From: Ideonella benzenivorans
GTDB lineage: Bacteria; Pseudomonadota; Gammaproteobacteria; Burkholderiales; Burkholderiaceae_C
DNA: 64,000 bases
NCBI RefSeq assembly: GCF_020387415.1
Contig: NZ_JAGWCB010000010.1
Span: 124,001 to 188,000 of the forward strand
Reading direction: 5' to 3'
Part shown: positions 22,996-34,156 of the stretch, piece by piece
How positions within the stretch are numbered: position 1 is the first letter of the stretch
Layout of the letters: the number at the start of each line of letters is the position of its first letter
Program-made: the position numbers and the translations under genes
Notes under the pieces: model-generated
Database searches by the model: none
Seen by the model: only the letters and a program-made list of their open reading frames with translations
What the model was told of the DNA's origin: nothing

Positions 22996-25566
22996 CTACT
23001 CCTTGCGCAGACGGGACTCCAGCGCTTTGGCGGCGGTGATGTCGACGAAGGTGATCACCGCGCCCTGGATCACGTTGGACAGGGTGCGGTACGGCATGAT
23101 GCGCACCGAAAACCACTGACCATCGGTGGTCGCGATCTGCTTTTCCGTGAAGGCCAGGGTGCGCAGCGTCTCCTTCACGTCGGCGTACAGCTCGGGGTAG
23201 ATCAGGGTGCTGGCCAGTTCACTGAGCGGACGCCCGATGTCGCCCTCGCGCAGGTGGATCACGCGGGTGATCTGTTCGGTGAAGCGGCGCACGTTCAAGC
23301 CGTTGTCCAGGAACAGCGTGGCGATGTCCGTGCTGTTGAGCAGGTTCTGCATGTCGCTCTGCGCCAGCGCCAGGTCGTCGAGCTTGGCCTGCAGCTCGCC
23401 GTTGATGGTCTGCAGCTCCTCGTTCATGGACTGCGCCTCCTCCTTGGCGGTGGTCAGCTCCTCATTGGCCGACTGCAGCTCTTCGTTGGTCGACTGCAGT
23501 TCCTCGTTGGCCGCCTGCAATTCCTCCTGCGAGGCATGCATCTCCTGGCGCAGGGCGCGGATCTCCTCGCGCGAGCGGATCAGCTCTTCATTGACCGCGG
23601 CATCCACCCCTTGCGCGACCCGGGCGCGGCGGCTGCGTGCCGTCGGCGCCGGCATGGCGTCGCGGAAGGCGATCATCACCATGCCTTCGAGCGCCTTGGG
23701 GTGGGCCAGGGGCCGCACGGTGATGTCGACCATGACGGTGTCTTCGTCGTCGATCTTGAGCCCCCGCAACTCCACCGGACTGCGGGACTGCAAGGCACTG
23801 CGCAGGGCCACCGACAGCTGGGCCCGGATGCCGGGCCGGGCCATCACATGGATGTTCCAGTTCGCCTTGCCGGCCGCCGGCTCAAGGTAGCGGCCGGTGC
23901 GGCCGTTGATGTAGACGATGTCGCCGGACTCGTTGACCAGCACGGCCGCGGGCGAGAAGAGCTGCAGCACGACCTGGTCCGCCAGGGACTGCAGGTTGAC
24001 GGGAAGGGTGTAGGGGTGGATCAGACTCGTCTCCTGGTTGACCGTCTTGACCACGGGTCGGCGGTGGGTGGGGAACAGGGCCGCCCCGATCGCGCTCCCA
24101 CGCGGGTTGCGCGCGTAGATCCGCGACTTTGGAAGCAAGGGTTTGAACAGCGCCTGGGAGCGGCCCACGGTCTCGGCCTCGCCCAGCAGCAGCACGCCAC
24201 CGGGGCGCAGGCTGTAGTGGAACAGCGCCACCAGCCGGCGCTGGAGCGGCGCGCTGAAGTAGATCATCAGGTTGCGGCAGGACAGCAGGTCCAGCCGGGT
24301 GAAGGGCGGATCCAGGATCACGTCGTGCTGGGCGAACAGCACGGTCTCGCGGATGCGCGGGTCGATCAGGTAGCCCCCGGCGTGCTGGGTGAAGAAGCGG
24401 GCCAGCCGTTGCGGCGGGACATCGTGTGCGATGGCGGCCGGGTAGTGCCCGGCCCGGGCAAAGGCGATCGCATCGGCACTCAGGTCGGTGGCGAAGATCT
24501 GCAGCTTGAGGTCGCTGAACTCGGGCCGCGACTCGATCACTTCGGCGAAGACCATCGCCAGCGAGTAGGCCTCCTCCCCGGTGGAACAGCCGGCCACCCA
24601 GGCGCGCAGCTGCCGGTCGTCGGCGCCTCTTTGGGCCAGCAGCGGGGGCAGCACGGCCTCTTTGAGTTCCTGCCACACCTGTGGGTCGCGGAAGAAGGCG
24701 GTGACGCCGATCAGCACCTCGTTGAACAGCAGGTCGATCTCCTGCGGGTTCTGCCGCAGAAAGCCCTCGTAGGCCGGCATGCTGGCCAGGCCGTGGATCG
24801 CCATGCGGCGCGCGATGCGCCGCAGCAGCGTGTTCGACTTGTAGAACGTGAGGTCGTGGCGGGTGTGCTCGTGCACCAGGGCCAGGATGGCGGCCAGCGG
24901 CACCGCGTCGGCAGCCGCCACGCCCTCTTCGTCGGCTTCTGCGCCAGCGGGTTCGGCACGAGGTTGCGCGCGAACGAGGGCCACGATGCGCGCAGGCATG
25001 TCGCCGGGGGCGGCCACGATGTCGACACAGCCGGCGGCAATCGCGCTGCGGGGCATGGCGTCGAACTGCGCCGATTCAGGCTGCTGCGCCAGCGTCAGGC
25101 CGCCCTGGGTCTTGATGGCCTGCAGGCCCAGGGTACCGTCTTCTCCCATGCCGGAGAGCACGACGCCGACGGCCCGGGCGCCGCGTTCGCGCGCCATGGA
25201 GCTGAACAGCACATCGACAGGCAGGCGCCGGCCACGCGGCTGAGACGGCAGGGTCGGACACAGGCGGTTGCCGCTGACCCTCAGCTCGGCGTTGGGCGAG
25301 ATCACATAGACGACATCCGGCTCGATGTTTTGCGCGACCAGCACTTCCCGCACCGGCATGACCGTGCTGCGCTGCAGCAACTCACTGAGCATGCCCTTGT
25401 GCGTGGGGTCCAGGTGCTGCACCACCACATAGGCCAGGCCGCTGGCGGGTGGCACCTGGGCCAGGAACTGCTCCAGCGCCGCCAGCCCCCCTGCGGAAGC
25501 GCCGATGCCAACGATCCAGACAGGGACGGCGGCAGGCGGGGATTCGGCGAGGGGCGGCTCGGACAT
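22996..25566 (-). CDS. CheB-CheR-PAS fusion protein (chemotaxis-type methylesterase/methyltransferase)
   Basis: An 856-aa protein. The CheB methylesterase domain (~12-195) has GIGASAGG with the Ser nucleophile, VVQHLDPTHKG with His and VLSGMGEDGTLG with Asp. No receiver domain precedes it. The CheR domain (~220-480) has the SAM site VAGCSTGEEAYSLA and LLSCRNLMIYF. A weak PAS-like region, a long coiled coil (EELQAANEELQSTNEELQ, residues ~660-720) and a final PAS region (DIATLFLDNGLNV) follow. The protein ends at ALESRLRKE, where related proteins often continue into a histidine kinase; none follows here. It probably adjusts signalling-protein methylation. Its partner kinase is unknown. Confidence 0.9.
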   Translation of the reverse strand: MSEPPLAESPPAAVPVWIVGIGASAGGLAALEQFLAQVPPASGLAYVVVQHLDPTHKGMLSELLQRSTVMPVREVLVAQNIEPDVVYVISPNAELRVSGNRLCPTLPSQPRGRRLPVDVLFSSMARERGARAVGVVLSGMGEDGTLGLQAIKTQGGLTLAQQPESAQFDAMPRSAIAAGCVDIVAAPGDMPARIVALVRAQPRAEPAGAEADEEGVAAADAVPLAAILALVHEHTRHDLTFYKSNTLLRRIARRMAIHGLASMPAYEGFLRQNPQEIDLLFNEVLIGVTAFFRDPQVWQELKEAVLPPLLAQRGADDRQLRAWVAGCSTGEEAYSLAMVFAEVIESRPEFSDLKLQIFATDLSADAIAFARAGHYPAAIAHDVPPQRLARFFTQHAGGYLIDPRIRETVLFAQHDVILDPPFTRLDLLSCRNLMIYFSAPLQRRLVALFHYSLRPGGVLLLGEAETVGRSQALFKPLLPKSRIYARNPRGSAIGAALFPTHRRPVVKTVNQETSLIHPYTLPVNLQSLADQVVLQLFSPAAVLVNESGDIVYINGRTGRYLEPAAGKANWNIHVMARPGIRAQLSVALRSALQSRSPVELRGLKIDDEDTVMVDITVRPLAHPKALEGMVMIAFRDAMPAPTARSRRARVAQGVDAAVNEELIRSREEIRALRQEMHASQEELQAANEELQSTNEELQSANEELTTAKEEAQSMNEELQTINGELQAKLDDLALAQSDMQNLLNSTDIATLFLDNGLNVRRFTEQITRVIHLREGDIGRPLSELASTLIYPELYADVKETLRTLAFTEKQIATTDGQWFSVRIMPYRTLSNVIQGAVITFVDITAAKALESRLRKE

Positions 25567-25727
25567 GCCCGATTATGAAAGAGCCTGCGACGCAGCCGCG
25601 CTGCGAACGGCTGAACCGCCCCGGCTTTCGCGGACACCAGCCGGCTTCAGCCAGACAGTCGCCGCCGGACCGGCGCGTGGTCGATGGCGATTGCCTTGGC
25701 AACGCCGCCGGCGGCACCCAGCCCAAG

Positions 25728-25759
25728 ACAAAAAACAAGCGACCAACGGGCCGCTTGTT
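25728..25759 (-). terminator. Intrinsic terminator of the esterase gene
   Basis: Read on the minus strand, 8-base arms AACAAGCG and CGCTTGTT (25759-25752 and 25741-25734) enclose a 10-base loop and are followed by TTTTTTG. It sits 23 bases after the esterase stop, the classic rho-independent layout. Confidence 0.75.
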
Positions 25760-25781
25760 CGTTGGCAGAGCTCGGTTTGCT

Positions 25782-26804
25782 TCAGCGATTCAAGCTTTGC
25801 TTGAGTTCCTCGCTGGCCTGGTGCAGGGCCGAGCGCACGGCCGGCACGTCGGCCAGCGCATTGAGCAGGCCATAGTCGTGGATCATGCCGTTGTAGCGCA
25901 CGGACACCACAGGGACACCCGCCGCGTCGAGCTTGCGTGCGTAGGCTTCGCCCTCGTCACGCAGCACGTCGTTCTCGGCGGTCTGCACCAGCGCCCGCGG
26001 CAGGCCCTTCAACTGTTCGGGTGAGGCCAGCAGCGGCGAGGCCTGGATGTCTGCGCGCTGCCTGGCATCGGTGGTATAGGCGTCCCAGAACCACTTCATC
26101 ATGCGCTTGCTGAGGAAGAAGCCGCTGGCGTACTGGTCATAGGACGCGTTCTCGAAGCTCGCGTTCGTGACGGGCCAGAACAGGATTTGCGAGCGCAGCT
26201 TCGGGCCGTGTTCCAGCTTGGCCTTCAGAGCGACCACCGCGGCGGCATTGCCCCCCACGCTGTTGCCGACCACGGCCAGCGGGCTGTCGTCCAGCCCCAG
26301 TTCCTGGCGGTGTGCATCCACGTACTGCGTCGCGGCGTAGTTCTGGTGGATCGCGGTCGGGTAATGCGCTTCGGGCGAGGGCGCATAGTGGACAAAGACC
26401 GCCTCCTGACCCGAGTCGACCACGAGGTCACGGACAAAACGTTCATGCGTCGGGAAGTCGCCCAGAATCCAGCCGCCGCCGTGGAAGAACATGAAGCCCG
26501 GCAGTGCGCCCTTGGCGCCCTCCGGACGCACGATGGTCAGCTTCAACGGCTGGCCGTTCCAGTCGATGGTCTTCTCGGTCACCTGGGCCGGCGGCAGCTT
26601 GGCACCCTGCTGTGCGCCGGTCAGCACCTGGCGTGCAGCGGTCGGTGCGAGTGTTTCGATCGGCGGCCCACCCGCTTGGGCCAGCGCCTCGAGAAAGCCC
26701 TGCACATGGCTTTCGACCAAGGGGCCGCCGGCGTTCGCGGCCAGCGCGGCGGTGGTGGAGGCCGCCAATGCGGCGGTCGTGATGAGTGTGTTCAAACGGT
26801 TCAT
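25782..26804 (-). CDS. Secreted alpha/beta hydrolase, hormone-sensitive-lipase family esterase
   Basis: A 340-aa protein with a Sec signal peptide (MNRLNTLITTAALAAST, cut after about residue 23, ALAA), so it is periplasmic or exported. The oxyanion motif FHGGGW (107-112), nucleophile GNSVGG (Ser182), Asp279 in ENDVLRDEG and His309 in IHDYGLLN make a complete triad of the HSL/type IV carboxylesterase family. It should cleave short-chain esters; the natural substrate is unknown. It is on the same strand as ohr, 118 bases downstream of it, and ends in its own terminator. Confidence 0.88.
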   Translation of the reverse strand: MNRLNTLITTAALAASTTAALAANAGGPLVESHVQGFLEALAQAGGPPIETLAPTAARQVLTGAQQGAKLPPAQVTEKTIDWNGQPLKLTIVRPEGAKGALPGFMFFHGGGWILGDFPTHERFVRDLVVDSGQEAVFVHYAPSPEAHYPTAIHQNYAATQYVDAHRQELGLDDSPLAVVGNSVGGNAAAVVALKAKLEHGPKLRSQILFWPVTNASFENASYDQYASGFFLSKRMMKWFWDAYTTDARQRADIQASPLLASPEQLKGLPRALVQTAENDVLRDEGEAYARKLDAAGVPVVSVRYNGMIHDYGLLNALADVPAVRSALHQASEELKQSLNR

Positions 26805-26922
26805 GGTGATGGCTCCGGGCCATGGCTGGCCCGTTGACGCCGCCCATGCGGCGCCTCGGGGGATGAAGGGAAAGGAAGAACCGTCGCCGCGCGTGCGGAC
26901 GGCGGTCCCTGGCGGCGCGAGG

Positions 26923-27351
26923 TCAGACCTGCACGGTCAGCGTCACGTCGATATTGCCGCGCGTCGCGTTCGAGTACGGGCAGACGATGTGCGCCTTCTG
27001 CACCAGGTCTTCGGCACGGTCACGGGGCAGGCCCGGCAGGTGAATCTCCAGCTCGACCTCGATGCCAAAGCCGGTCGGGATCTGGCCAATGCCCACGTGG
27101 CCGTCGATGCGGGTGTCCGCCGGCAGTGCGACCTTCGCCTGGCCGGCGACGAACTTCAATGCACCGAGGAAGCAGGCCGAGTAGCCCGCGGCAAACAGCT
27201 GCTCCGGGTTGGTGCCAACGGCACCGTTGCCACCCAGCGCCTTCGGCGTGGTCAGCTTCAGGTCAAGCACGCCGTCAGAGGATCGGGCCTGACCTTCGCG
27301 GCCGCCGGTGGCGGTGGCGTGGGCGGTGTAGAGGACTTGGTTGATGGACAT
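26923..27351 (-). CDS. ohr: Organic hydroperoxide resistance protein (Ohr/OsmC family)
   Basis: A 142-aa thiol peroxidase, the normal Ohr length. The start [20 protein letters not shown] is the typical Ohr opening. The catalytic Cys pair is Cys60 ([13 protein letters not shown]) and Cys124 ([13 protein letters not shown]), with Arg20-region and Glu residues conserved. It reduces organic and lipid hydroperoxides using lipoylated partner proteins. The usual regulator gene ohrR (MarR type) is absent nearby. Instead an AraC-family gene is divergent, 109 bases away. I chose the ATG at 27351; upstream in-frame starts would add an unrelated leader. Confidence 0.93.
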   Translation of the reverse strand: MSINQVLYTAHATATGGREGQARSSDGVLDLKLTTPKALGGNGAVGTNPEQLFAAGYSACFLGALKFVAGQAKVALPADTRIDGHVGIGQIPTGFGIEVELEIHLPGLPRDRAEDLVQKAHIVCPYSNATRGNIDVTLTVQV

Positions 27352-27428
27352 GGCGTGACTCCTGGGTCGTAAAAGGAGGTTGATGGACAGGAGTGACTTT
27401 GCCCGGGTTGCCTGTACGATATGAGATA

Positions 27429-27458
27429 GAAAGTACAGATAACTTAACTGAAAGTACA
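27429..27458 (+). promoter_or_regulatory. Direct repeats, candidate AraC-regulator operator
   Basis: GAAAGTACA occurs at 27429-27437 and again at 27450-27458, a 21-base spacing equal to two helix turns. A reverse-oriented CTGTAC lies just upstream at about 27413. The repeats sit between ohr and the divergent AraC-type gene, the last one ending 2 bases before the GTG start. Tandem half-sites at this spacing are typical for AraC-family binding. Confidence 0.5.
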
Positions 27459-27460
27459 AG

Positions 27461-28297
27461 GTGCTCGACCGCCTGGAAGCCCTGTTCAAGCATTTCAGCG
27501 TCACCGCACAGGTGTTCAACACCGGCGCGCTGTGCGGCATCACGGACCTCACCGCCGAGGACAGCGGCCAGCTGCATCTGGTGCGCTGGGGCGACGTGCA
27601 GGTCGTCCATGGCGGCAAGGTCGCCGCGCAGGTGCAGGAGCCCAGTCTGCTGCTGTACCCGCGCCCGCTGTCTCACCGCTTCATCACCGAAGAGAAGCGC
27701 GGCGCGGATTTCGCCTGCGCCAACCTGCGGTTCGAAGGCGGGGTGTCCCATCCGATCGCCGCAGCCCTCCCGGCGTTCGTGTGTTTGCCATTGCGCCAGA
27801 TCGAGGGCGCGCAGGACGTGCTGACGCTGCTGTTCGACGAAGCCTTCGCCCAGCGCTGCGGGCGGCAGGCCCTGCTGGATCGTCTGTTCGAGGTGGTGCT
27901 GATTCAGATCCTGCGCCACCTGATGGAGCACGGCCACGTCAAGGCGGGGCTGCTGGCCGGTCTGTCGCATCCGCGTTTGCGCCACGCGCTGGTGGCAATG
28001 CACGAACAACCGGAACGGGAATGGACGCTGGAGGGGCTGGCCGGCGCCGCCGGCATGTCGCGCACCCTCTTCGCCAACACCTTCCACCAGGTGGTCGGCG
28101 TCACGCCCGGCCAATACCTGCAGAACTGGCGCATCAGCCTCGTTCGACTGGCCCTGCATCGCGGCCAGCCCTTGAAGCTGATCGCCGACGAGGTTGGCTA
28201 CAGCAGCGAGGGGGCGTTGTCGCGCGCGTTCAAGGCGCAAGCCGGCGTGTCACCGCGAGAATGGAAGCGCGCGCAAGTCCCCGCTGGCAAGACGTAG
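27461..28297 (+). CDS. AraC-family regulator with cupin-type sensor domain, divergent from ohr
   Basis: A 278-aa regulator starting at GTG. Residues ~5-165 form a cupin-like ligand domain of the kind often found in AraC regulators next to redox or exporter genes ([25 protein letters not shown]). The C-terminal ~100 residues hold the two helix-turn-helix motifs: [20 protein letters not shown] and [20 protein letters not shown], ending GVSPREWKR. It is divergent from ohr and probably controls it or itself through the direct repeats at 27429-27458. The second AraC gene starts 3 bases after its stop. Confidence 0.85.
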   Translation: MLDRLEALFKHFSVTAQVFNTGALCGITDLTAEDSGQLHLVRWGDVQVVHGGKVAAQVQEPSLLLYPRPLSHRFITEEKRGADFACANLRFEGGVSHPIAAALPAFVCLPLRQIEGAQDVLTLLFDEAFAQRCGRQALLDRLFEVVLIQILRHLMEHGHVKAGLLAGLSHPRLRHALVAMHEQPEREWTLEGLAGAAGMSRTLFANTFHQVVGVTPGQYLQNWRISLVRLALHRGQPLKLIADEVGYSSEGALSRAFKAQAGVSPREWKRAQVPAGKT

Positions 28298-28300
28298 CCC

Positions 28301-29122
28301 ATGTCCACGCCCCCCACCGCCCTGTTCTGGCACGACCCCACCTGGCCGGCCGTGGTGGAGCTGCGCCGCGCCCAGGACAGCCGGGCCTGCTACCGGCCCC
28401 ACAGCCACCCCACCGTGTCCATCGGGGCGGTGGATCAGGGGCACAGCCAGTTCACCGGGCACCGGCAGGCGCCGCAGGGGCTGCTGCCGGGCGCCGTGGT
28501 GCTGGTGCCCGCCCAGGTGGTGCACGCCTGCAACCCCGCGCCGGACCAGGCCTGGAGCTACCAGATGCTGCACCTGGAGGCCGGCTGGTGGGCGGCCCTG
28601 CGCGCCGAGTGCGGCCAGGCCCCAGGACCGGACGAGGCCAGCGTGCACCGACACCAGCCCGCGCTGTACCGCGCCTTCTGTCGGCTGACCGCCCAGTTGG
28701 TGGCCCCGGCCACCCCGGTGGCCGACAAGGAAGCTGCCCTGGTCGACTTCCTGGCCACGCAGCTCTGGCGCTTGCCAGCGCCCGCCGCGCTGCCCTGGCC
28801 AGCCGCGGTCCCGGGCTTGACGGACTTGCTGCAGGCCCTGGCCGAGGGTGAAGGCCCCTTGCCCAGCCTGCCCGCGCTGGCGGCCCGGCTGGGGGTGAGC
28901 CGCTTCCAGCTGGTGCGCCACTTTCGGTGCCACACAGGCCTGACCCCGCACGCCTGGCTGCTCAACCAGCGGATCACCCGCGCACGGGCGCACCTGCGGG
29001 CCGGCGCGCCTCTGGCCGAGCTGGCCGACCAGCTGGGCTTTGCCGACCAGAGCCACTTCCAGCGCGTCTTCAAGGCCCATGCGGGGGTCACACCCCACGG
29101 CTACCGCCAGCGCTCGGCCTGA
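28301..29122 (+). CDS. AraC-family regulator next to a LysE-type exporter
   Basis: A 273-aa regulator. The N-terminal AraC-binding cupin domain has the metal-like/ligand motif RPHSHPTVSIGAVDQG and LPGAVVLVPAQVVHACNP. The C-terminal HTH pair is LPALAARLGVSRFQLVRHF and AELADQLGFADQSHFQRVFK, ending GVTPHGYRQ. Regulators of this type are commonly paired with LysE/RhtB amino-acid exporters, and one follows 113 bases downstream on the same strand. No clear ribosome site precedes the ATG, which is 3 bases from the previous gene's stop, so coupling is likely. Confidence 0.87.
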   Translation: MSTPPTALFWHDPTWPAVVELRRAQDSRACYRPHSHPTVSIGAVDQGHSQFTGHRQAPQGLLPGAVVLVPAQVVHACNPAPDQAWSYQMLHLEAGWWAALRAECGQAPGPDEASVHRHQPALYRAFCRLTAQLVAPATPVADKEAALVDFLATQLWRLPAPAALPWPAAVPGLTDLLQALAEGEGPLPSLPALAARLGVSRFQLVRHFRCHTGLTPHAWLLNQRITRARAHLRAGAPLAELADQLGFADQSHFQRVFKAHAGVTPHGYRQRSA

Positions 29123-29235
29123 GCATGGCACCGTGCGGCGCGGTCGCACACTGCAATTTCCTTCAAGACAGCGCCGGCCCACGCCCGCAGACTGCCCGCT
29201 GTTTCCTGAACAGCCCGCGGGGCAAGGTGTCGATC

Positions 29236-29871
29236 GTGCTGCAGATGTTCCTGTGGGTGGCCACGGCCCACTTCCTGGCCTTGCTCTCGCCGGGGCCTGA
29301 CTTTTTTCTGGTGGTGCGCACCGGCCTGGCCGGGGGCTGGCGTCCGGCCTTCTGGACCAGCCTGGGCATTGCGGCGGCCAATGGCGTGTTCATCGCCCTG
29401 GCGCTGGGCGGCCTGTCGCTGCTGCAGCCGGACAGCCCGCTGTTCCGGCTGTTGCAGGCGGCCGGTGGGCTCTACCTGCTGTATCTGGGCTGGATGAGCT
29501 GGCGGCATGCAGGGGCGTCCACACTGGAGACCCCGGCCACACCGACCGACGCCCGCCCGGCCCCGCGGCAGGCCCGGACCTGCTTCTGGCCCGGGCTCTG
29601 GTCCGGCCTGCTGAACCCGAAGAACGCCTTGTTCTACGCCAGTCTGGCGGCGCTGCTGGGGCCCGAGGTCAGCGTGGGCTGGAAGTGGCTGACCGGCCTG
29701 TGGATGGTGCTGGCCGTGCTGGGCTGGGACACGCTGGTGGGCAGCGCCCTGGGCCACGCCACGGTGCGCCGCCGCTTTGCCCGCGCCCTGCCGGGGCTGG
29801 AGCGGGCCTGCGGTGCCGCGCTGGCCGCCTCCGGCGCGGCGGTGTGCATCGCGGCCGGCTGGCGACGCTGA
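29236..29871 (+). CDS. LysE/RhtB-family amino-acid exporter
   Basis: A 211-aa membrane protein with about six helices. The family signature LALLSPGPDFFLVVRTGL is in the first helix and GLWSGLLNPKNALFYASL in the middle. It would export an amino acid or similar small compound by proton exchange. I prefer the GTG at 29236, eight bases after a GGCAAGG sequence, giving LQMFLWVATAHFLALL as in relatives; the ATG at 29245 is the alternative. The AraC gene upstream is its likely regulator. Its substrate cannot be told. Confidence 0.85.
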   Translation: MLQMFLWVATAHFLALLSPGPDFFLVVRTGLAGGWRPAFWTSLGIAAANGVFIALALGGLSLLQPDSPLFRLLQAAGGLYLLYLGWMSWRHAGASTLETPATPTDARPAPRQARTCFWPGLWSGLLNPKNALFYASLAALLGPEVSVGWKWLTGLWMVLAVLGWDTLVGSALGHATVRRRFARALPGLERACGAALAASGAAVCIAAGWRR

Positions 29872-29881
29872 GGCCCGTGCC

Positions 29882-31087
29882 TCAGGGGGCGGTGCGCACG
29901 GCGGCCTGCGCCGAGGCAGCCAGCCGGCCGGCCTGACGGTCCAGGCGGCCGCTCCAGAGCGTCAGGCCCACCGCCCCCAGCACCACCGCCGCGCCGATCC
30001 ACGGCGTGTGCATCAGCCCCCAGCCGGCCACGATGTGACCGCCCAGCCAAGCCCCGCCGGCAATGCCCAGGTTGAAGGCGGCGATGTTCAGGCCCGAGGC
30101 CACGTCCACCGCCTGCGGCGCACAGCGCTGCGCCTGCTGCACCACATAAACCTGCAGGCCCGGCACGTTGCCGAAGGCCACGGCCCCCCAGGCCAGCACG
30201 GTCAGCAGCACCGCCACCGGGTGCGACGCGGTGAACTGCAGCACGAGCAGCACCAGCGCCAGCAGGCCGAAGATCAGGACCAGCGCCGCCACCGGCCCGC
30301 GCCGGTCGGCCAGCCGGCCGCCCCACAGATTGCCCACCGCCACCGAGACGCCATAGACCAGCATCACCGCGCTGACCGCGTTGGCCGAGTAGCCGCTGAC
30401 CTGCTGCAGGATGGGCGCGAGAAAGGTGAAGGCGACAAAGGAGCCGCCGTAGCCGACGGCCGTCATCGCGTAGACCAGCAGCAGGCGCGGCTGGCCCAGC
30501 ACCGCCAGCTGCTGGCGCAGCGTGGCCGGGGCGCTGTGGTGCACATCGCGCGGCACGAACAACAGGCTGCCGACGAAGGCCAGCACGCCCAGCGCCGACA
30601 CCGCCAGGAAGGTCTCGCGCCAACCGAAGTGCTGGCCGATGAAGGTGCCCAGCGGCACGCCCGTCACCAGCGCCACGGTCAGGCCGGTGAACATGATGGC
30701 GATCGCGCTGGCGGCCTTCTCCTTGGGCACCACGCTGGTGGCGATGATGGAGCCGATGGAGAAGAACACCCCATGGGCCAGGCCGGTGAGCACCCGCGCC
30801 AGCACCAGCGTGCCGTAGCCCGGCGCCTGCCAGGCCACCAGGTTGCCCAAAGTGAACAGCGCCATCAGTCCCAGCAGCAGGGCCTTGCGGGGCACGCGGC
30901 CGGTCAGCGCCGTCAGCACCGGGGCGCCCACGGCCACGCCCAGGGCGTAGAGGCTGACCAGCAGCCCGGCCGAGGGCAGGCTGACCTGCAGGTCGGCGGC
31001 GATGGTGGGGATCAGCCCCACGATGACGAACTCGGTGGTTCCGATGGCGAAGGCGCTGAGGGTCAGCGCCAGCAGGGCAATGGGCAT
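29882..31087 (-). CDS. MFS drug/sugar efflux transporter (AraJ/YdhP-like, DHA1)
   Basis: A 401-aa protein with 12 hydrophobic segments. The start IALLALTLSAFAIGTTEFVI and IPTIAADLQVSLPSAGLLVS is the hallmark of the AraJ/YdhP/PbuE-like DHA1 group, and the MFS motif-A region is ALTGRVPRKALL. It should export small molecules with proton antiport. It is divergent from a LysR-type gene at 31190 and probably controlled by it. The layout of an exporter beside a LysR gene is common for inducible efflux. Confidence 0.88.
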   Translation of the reverse strand: MPIALLALTLSAFAIGTTEFVIVGLIPTIAADLQVSLPSAGLLVSLYALGVAVGAPVLTALTGRVPRKALLLGLMALFTLGNLVAWQAPGYGTLVLARVLTGLAHGVFFSIGSIIATSVVPKEKAASAIAIMFTGLTVALVTGVPLGTFIGQHFGWRETFLAVSALGVLAFVGSLLFVPRDVHHSAPATLRQQLAVLGQPRLLLVYAMTAVGYGGSFVAFTFLAPILQQVSGYSANAVSAVMLVYGVSVAVGNLWGGRLADRRGPVAALVLIFGLLALVLLVLQFTASHPVAVLLTVLAWGAVAFGNVPGLQVYVVQQAQRCAPQAVDVASGLNIAAFNLGIAGGAWLGGHIVAGWGLMHTPWIGAAVVLGAVGLTLWSGRLDRQAGRLAASAQAAVRTAP

Positions 31088-32026
31088 GGCGGCATCCTGT
31101 GGAGGGAAATGGAATGCGCGCAGTCTGCCGGCGGGATACTTGCAGAAAAACCCGTGTGGCGACGAAACTCTCTTGCGGCGGAATCAAGAATGAAGACCAC
31201 CCTCGATGAACTGCAAGCCTTTGCCGCGGTGGTGGACACCGGCTCCATCACCGCCGCGGCCGAGCGGCTGGGGCAGACCGTCTCCGGCGTCAGCCGCACG
31301 CTGGGCCGGCTGGAGCAGAAGCTGGCCACCACGCTGCTGCGGCGGACCACGCGCCGCCTGGAACTGACCGAGGAAGGCGCCACCTTCCTGGCCCAGGCGC
31401 GGCAGATCCTGACCGCGGTGGACGCGGCCGAGGAGCAAATGGCTGCGCGGCGCGAGCAACCCGCCGGCCGACTGCGGGTGGACGCCGCCACGCCCTTCAT
31501 GCTGCATGTGATCGTGCCGCTGGTGGACGGCTACCGCGCCGCGCACCCGCAGGTCACGCTGGAACTGCACAGCAACGAGGGCATCACCGACCTGATCGAG
31601 CACCGCACCGATGTGGCCTTGCGCATCGGCCCGCTGCGCGACTCCACCCTGCACGCCCGCCCCATCGGCAGCAGCCGGCTGCGGGTGCTGGCCAGCCCCG
31701 ATTACCTGGCCCGTTGCGGCACGCCCCGCCGGGTGGCCGAGCTGGCCCGGCACACGCTGCTGGGCTTCACCCAGCCCGAGGCGCTGAACGACTGGCCGCT
31801 GCGCACGGCCGAGGGCAGCGCACTGCGCATCCAGCCCACCCTGTCGTCTTCCAGCGGCGAGACGCTGCGCCAGCTGGCCCTGGCCGGTGCCGGCATCGCC
31901 TGCCTGTCGGACTTCATGACCCGCGAGGACCGCCGCAGTGGCCGGTTGGTGCCGCTGTTCGTGCGGCAGAGCCTGGACATCCGCCAGGCCATCCACGCCG
32001 TCTACTACCGCAACACCGCCCTGTCC

Positions 32027-33904
<1,878 letters not shown>

Positions 33905-34156
33905 GTCGGGTACTGCGGGGTACGGGAACCACCGGGGCGAGAGTGTCGTCCTCGGGGGAGAGCCTGCCACCAAAGCACGCCGCCCCGCTCCGCTATTCGT
34001 CTCTTTTTGGCATCGCTGAAGCCCATTTTCCTTCCAGCAACACAACGCCCCGTCTTTGACAAGGCCGCTGACACAAAGACCCGGCTTTTTCGGTCTTCAG
34101 GCTGCGGCGCCTCATCCGATAGTCAGGGAACACCCTGATTCAGTTGCACACCCGCC

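Noticed and set aside
22078-25578. Long plus-strand frame opposite the CheB-CheR fusion
   Set aside because: Same GC mirror effect; the minus strand carries CheB, CheR and PAS motifs.
29777-31189. Upstream extension of the LysR frame over the MFS gene
   Set aside because: The open frame runs far upstream, but LysR homology starts at 31190 and the rest is antisense to the transporter.
34046-34156. Possible sigma-28 promoter before the chemoreceptor (CCGATAG near 34116)
   Set aside because: No convincing -35 element at the right spacing, so not listed.
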